Below, piece by piece: positions 14,270-17,051 of a DNA stretch of 17,051 bases (the first letter of the stretch is position 1; the number at the start of each line of letters is the position of its first letter). Below the pieces are notes generated by a model. The model searched no databases. It was not told the origin of the DNA and worked only from the letters and a program-made list of their open reading frames with translations. The position numbers were made by a program, and so were the translations under genes. Origin of the DNA: UBA3792 sp045576895 (lineage in GTDB: Bacteria > Bacillota > Clostridia > Christensenellales > CAG-138). The stretch covers positions 1 to 17,051 of the forward strand of contig JAZNHI010000248.1 of assembly GCA_045576895.1 (NCBI GenBank), given 5' to 3'.

Positions 14270-16246
14270 TTACTCCAAACAGACCACCGGATACAAGAGG
14301 GCATTTTGAATTTGTTTCTTTTCCTGTACGGTTTCGGCAAAAAATGTTCCGTTTGCGTACCGCACTACGCCAATCTCCAGAAGCGGAAGCAGCGCGGTCA
14401 GCTCCTTTTCCGAAAGGCAGTCAAACGAAGTGCCGAGCTTCAGCCGTCTCTGGATCGCGCGGAAGATCATGCGAATCTCCGGTTCCGGTACCTTCGGAAG
14501 CAGCCGCAGCGTGTCCGCGTCCGGCAGCGGCGCACCGTTCTGCACGGATCGGATGCAGGCAAGGATCGCGTCACGGACCGCGCCGTCGGTCGGGATCTCC
14601 ACGGAATCCGCCCGCACCGAGATCTCCGGCTTTCCGAGATACGATCCGAGCTCGATCGAAACGTATGCCCGCACGTGCGAGAGCGCGGACCAGTCCGCAT
14701 AGCGGTCGCCGTTTCCGAACGAAACGATGCGCACGGATGCATCGGCGTCCGAAAGCTTCGCACCGATGTGCGCGCCGTCGCGCCCCATCGTGCGCACGTT
14801 GGACAGCGTTCCGTCGATCATAAACAGCGGTGCGCGGTTCTCTTCGCCGAACGGCGCAAGCCCGGAGAGCTCGCCCGCAAACGCCTGCGTGATCTCCGAA
14901 ACCGACAGACGGTCCTCGATGACACATTCCTCCTCGGGCAATCCGAGCGGAAACAGGCTATCTAGATCCTCCGAAAGCGCATGCCGCACTTCTTCGAAGC
15001 GATCCTTTTCGATCGTTGCGCCGGCGGCAAGCCGATGCCCGCCGAAGCGCACGAACAGCTCCTTATGCCGCGTCAGAAGCGCAAACAGATCAACGGCGGG
15101 CACGCTGCGTCCCGATCCGACCAGATACCCGTTCGCTTCGGAAAACAGCAGCACGGGGCAATGAAACTGTTCCAGCAGGCGCGAGGCGACGATGCCGATC
15201 ACGCCCGTGTTCCAATCCGATCCGCAAAGCACAAGGATGCGCGGATCGGACGCCGTGACCTGTGCCAAAGCTTCCTCCGTGATCCGCTGTTCTTCCGCCC
15301 TGCGGCGGACGTTTTCGCTTTCAAGCTCGGCGGCAAGCGCCTGCCGTTCGTCCTCGTCCTCGGTGAGAAGCAGACGCACCGCCCTGGTCGCGTCGCCCAT
15401 GCGCCCGGCGGCGTTGATCCGCGGCGCAAGGATGAACGAAAGCGTGCTCTCCCCCGCGACCGTGCCGACGCCCGCGGCGTCCAGAAGCGCATTCAGTCCC
15501 GGATGCCCGGTAACGAGCGGCAGCCCCTTTTTGACGATCGTGCGGTTGAACGAACGCAGCGGAACGACGTCCGCCATCGTCGCAAGCGCGGCGACGGGCA
15601 GAAATCTGCCGATCGGACAGCCGAGCGCGCGCGCGGTCAGCATTGCAACCGCCGCCCCGCAGAGCGAGTGCAGCGCGGGATCCTGATCGGTCCGCGACGC
15701 GCATATGACGGCGGCTGCGTCCGGCAGCGTTTCGTGGCAGCGGTGGTGGTCGGTCACGACCGTGTCGACGCCGAGCGTTTTGGCGTACGCGATCTCCGCA
15801 TGCGCGGAAATGCCGTTGTCCACGGTGAGGACCAGCCGCACGCCGTCCCTATGCATTTCGTCGACCGCGCCGCAATTCAGCCCGTACCCCTCCCCCTGCC
15901 TGCTCGGCAGCAGGAAGGTCACGTTTGCGCCGAGACGCTTCAGCGCGTCGAATAGGATCGCCGTGGCGCATACGCCGTCGGTGTCGTAATCGCCGTATAC
16001 GCAGATGCGTTCGCCCGCTGCGATCGCCGCGCGGATGCGTGCGGCGGCACGGTCCATGTCGGAAAGCGCGAACGGATCCGGCAGCTCCTGCGATTCGGGA
16101 TGCAGATACGCTTCGATCGCGGCGTCGTCAATCAGCCCTCGCCGCGCAAGCATGGCGGCGAACGGCCTTGTAAATCCGAACCGCGTCCGGATATCCCCAA
16201 TAACGGCGTCGGTAACATCCGTGTTTGTGCGCATCACATATCGCAT
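14270..16246 (-). CDS. recJ: Single-stranded-DNA-specific exonuclease RecJ
   Basis: A 658-residue DHH-family nuclease. Metal-binding motifs are all present: DYDTDG at 86-91, VDNG at 142-145, DHH at 166-168, ADVVPL near 225-230, APRINAAGRMG at 274-284, and in the DHHA1 domain GGHRLAAGA near 424. After this come the OB-fold and a C-terminal region of about 150 residues. RecJ degrades single-stranded DNA 5' to 3' in recombination and base-excision repair. The motif LCGAAVAM has Ala where many family members have Gly (CGAGVA), a mild change. The start is uncertain: neither the ATG at 16246 nor the ATG at 16234 has a ribosome binding site, and the leader is taken up by the ackA terminator. Gene order recJ then rel is common in Firmicutes. 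Confidence 0.93.
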   Translation of the reverse strand: MRYVMRTNTDVTDAVIGDIRTRFGFTRPFAAMLARRGLIDDAAIEAYLHPESQELPDPFALSDMDRAAARIRAAIAAGERICVYGDYDTDGVCATAILFDALKRLGANVTFLLPSRQGEGYGLNCGAVDEMHRDGVRLVLTVDNGISAHAEIAYAKTLGVDTVVTDHHRCHETLPDAAAVICASRTDQDPALHSLCGAAVAMLTARALGCPIGRFLPVAALATMADVVPLRSFNRTIVKKGLPLVTGHPGLNALLDAAGVGTVAGESTLSFILAPRINAAGRMGDATRAVRLLLTEDEDERQALAAELESENVRRRAEEQRITEEALAQVTASDPRILVLCGSDWNTGVIGIVASRLLEQFHCPVLLFSEANGYLVGSGRSVPAVDLFALLTRHKELFVRFGGHRLAAGATIEKDRFEEVRHALSEDLDSLFPLGLPEEECVIEDRLSVSEITQAFAGELSGLAPFGEENRAPLFMIDGTLSNVRTMGRDGAHIGAKLSDADASVRIVSFGNGDRYADWSALSHVRAYVSIELGSYLGKPEISVRADSVEIPTDGAVRDAILACIRSVQNGAPLPDADTLRLLPKVPEPEIRMIFRAIQRRLKLGTSFDCLSEKELTALLPLLEIGVVRYANGTFFAETVQEKKQIQNALLYPVVCLE

Positions 16247-16253
16247 ACGGCAT

Positions 16254-16286
16254 AAAAAAGGACTGCGGATCGAAATTCGCAGTCCT
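16254..16286 (-). terminator. Strong Rho-independent terminator after ackA
   Basis: On the minus strand a perfect 9-bp stem AGGACTGCG/CGCAGTCCT (16278-16286 with 16259-16267) extends inward by two more pairs across one mismatch, to a TTCG loop. It is followed by TTTTTT (16254-16259). It begins 9 bases after the ackA stop and ends 7 bases before the recJ ATG. Confidence 0.92.
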
Positions 16287-16295
16287 GTTGCGTGC

Positions 16296-17051
16296 TTAGA
16301 GCGCGATCGCGGCGGTATCTCTTGCGATCGCCAGTTCTTCGTCGGTGGGCAGAACGATCACGGTGACCTTGGAGCCGGGCTTACTGAGCACGACCTCTTT
16401 GCCGCGCGTCGCGGTGCGGTTCAGCTCGAAATCGAAATCGACGCCGAGGTAGTCCATGTTCTTCATGATCAGCTCACGCGTTGCCGCATCGTTCTCGCCG
16501 ACGCCTGCCGTGAAGACGATGCAGTCCACGCCGTCCATCTCGGCGGAGTAGCCGCCGATCAGACGCTTGACGCCCTGCGCAAACATGTCGAGCGCGAGCG
16601 CGGCGCGTTCGTTGCCCTCGTTCTTTGCCGCCCACAGATCGCGGAAGTCACTGGACACGCCGGAAACGCCGAGCATGCCGCTCTTCTTGTTCATCATCGT
16701 GTCGACATCCTTCGCGGTGGTGTCCATTGCCTTCATCAGGAACGGAACGATCGCCGGGTCGATGCTGCCGCAGCGCGTGCCCATCGGGAGACCTTCGAGC
16801 GGCGTGAGACCCATGGAGGTGTTGACGCACTTGCCGCCCTTCGAGCAGCTGACGGACGAGCCGTTGCCGAGGTGGCAGGTGATTACGCGGACAGAAGGAT
16901 CGCCCTCGCGGCCGAGGCGCTTGATCGCTTCGCCGGTGACGAACATGTGCGACGTGCCGTGGAAGCCGTAACGGCGGACCTGATACTTTTCATAGACCTC
17001 ATACGGCAGCGCGTAGATGTAGTTCTTCGGCTCCATGCTCATGCCCCACGC
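16296..17051 (-). CDS. ackA: Acetate kinase (C-terminal 251 residues, start beyond window edge)
   Basis: The visible part, about 60 percent of the usual 400 residues, runs in frame off the window end. It carries the ASKHA-fold signatures of AckA: RRYGFHGTSH, the phosphate-loop CHLGNGSS, NTSMGLTPLEGLPMGTRCG, the adenosine motif IVFTAGVGEND, and the end PTDEELAIARDT. The enzyme makes ATP and acetate from acetyl phosphate and ADP, the last step of fermentative acetate formation. It is normally paired with phosphotransacetylase, which would lie upstream outside the window. The segment at the edge reads AWGMSMEPKNYIYALPY where E. coli has AFHQTMPEESYLYALPY. A strong terminator follows directly. 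Confidence 0.96.
   Translation of the reverse strand, partial: AWGMSMEPKNYIYALPYEVYEKYQVRRYGFHGTSHMFVTGEAIKRLGREGDPSVRVITCHLGNGSSVSCSKGGKCVNTSMGLTPLEGLPMGTRCGSIDPAIVPFLMKAMDTTAKDVDTMMNKKSGMLGVSGVSSDFRDLWAAKNEGNERAALALDMFAQGVKRLIGGYSAEMDGVDCIVFTAGVGENDAATRELIMKNMDYLGVDFDFELNRTATRGKEVVLSKPGSKVTVIVLPTDEELAIARDTAAIAL

Noticed and set aside
14267..14296. A possible rel promoter (TTGTAT, 18 bp, TAAAAT on the minus strand) overlapping the recJ stop
   Set aside because: The -35 matches consensus at only three of six positions, so it cannot be told from chance.
12380..14965. An 861-codon open frame on the plus strand, opposite rel and the end of recJ
   Set aside because: It lies antisense to two genes with complete catalytic motifs, has no ribosome binding site, and its product is rich in Arg, Leu, Val and His, as expected when GC-rich codons are read backwards. 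No domain is recognisable.
14981..15955. A 324-codon open frame on the plus strand within recJ
   Set aside because: It is fully antisense to the DHH domain of recJ and has an Arg- and His-rich composition without motifs.
1..17051. Search for tRNA or rRNA genes, CRISPR arrays, insertion sequences and attachment sites
   Set aside because: No tRNA-like cloverleaf ending, regular spaced repeat, transposase or terminal inverted repeat was seen; the only structured RNA found is the T-box leader.

Overview
The window reads as the chromosome of a GC-rich member of the Clostridia (Firmicutes), probably an anaerobe. The signs are the gene order recJ, relA/spoT, dtd, an MBL-fold hydrolase, hemZ, hisS, aspS on one strand; a T-box riboswitch in front of hisS-aspS; strong AGGAGG-type ribosome binding sites; a HisRS carrying a cysteine-rich insert; and acetate kinase. 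Genus or species cannot be fixed from this sequence. Coding density is very high and no gene-free stretch exceeds 300 bases; the longest, 9247-9531, is filled by the hisS promoter and T-box leader.

Region 1 (1-340): the 5' part of an Rrf2-family regulator on the minus strand, facing away from the next operon, with two near-consensus sigma-A-type promoters back to back between them.

Region 2 (340-4280, plus strand): seven tightly packed small genes, probably one transcript: a YjjG-like HAD phosphatase, two GNAT acetyltransferases, a small P-loop kinase-like ATPase, a tryptophan-rich protein I do not recognise, a third GNAT, and an isoprenylcysteine-methyltransferase-like membrane protein. It ends at a hairpin terminator that also separates it from the convergent minus-strand operon. 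This is the accessory part of the window; the genes share no obvious pathway.

Region 3 (4326-9540, minus strand): hisS, aspS, thioredoxin, a membrane-anchored metallophosphoesterase and a cyclase-family metal hydrolase follow one another from a consensus promoter (TTGACA, 17 bp, TATAAT) and a T-box leader. Both readable specificity elements of the leader, a GAC specifier and a UGGC T-box bulge, point to tRNA-Asp rather than tRNA-His. The operon would thus be induced when charged tRNA-Asp runs short, although its first gene is hisS.

Region 4 (9532-16246, minus strand): recJ, bifunctional Rel, dtd, MBL-fold hydrolase and hemZ, with short gaps or overlaps. It combines DNA repair, the stringent response and removal of D-amino acids from tRNA with two less understood enzymes. 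No terminator is visible between hemZ and the hisS promoter, so readthrough would also pass the T-box.

Region 5 (16254-17051, minus strand): the C-terminal two thirds of acetate kinase, ending at a strong terminator whose U-tract stops 7 bases before the recJ start codon.

Nothing here is a clear new defence or mobile system. The most informative points are the Asp-type T-box, the unknown protein at 2513-3118 with its seven-gene neighbourhood, the hemZ-type radical SAM gene of uncertain role, and the recJ start next to the ackA terminator.
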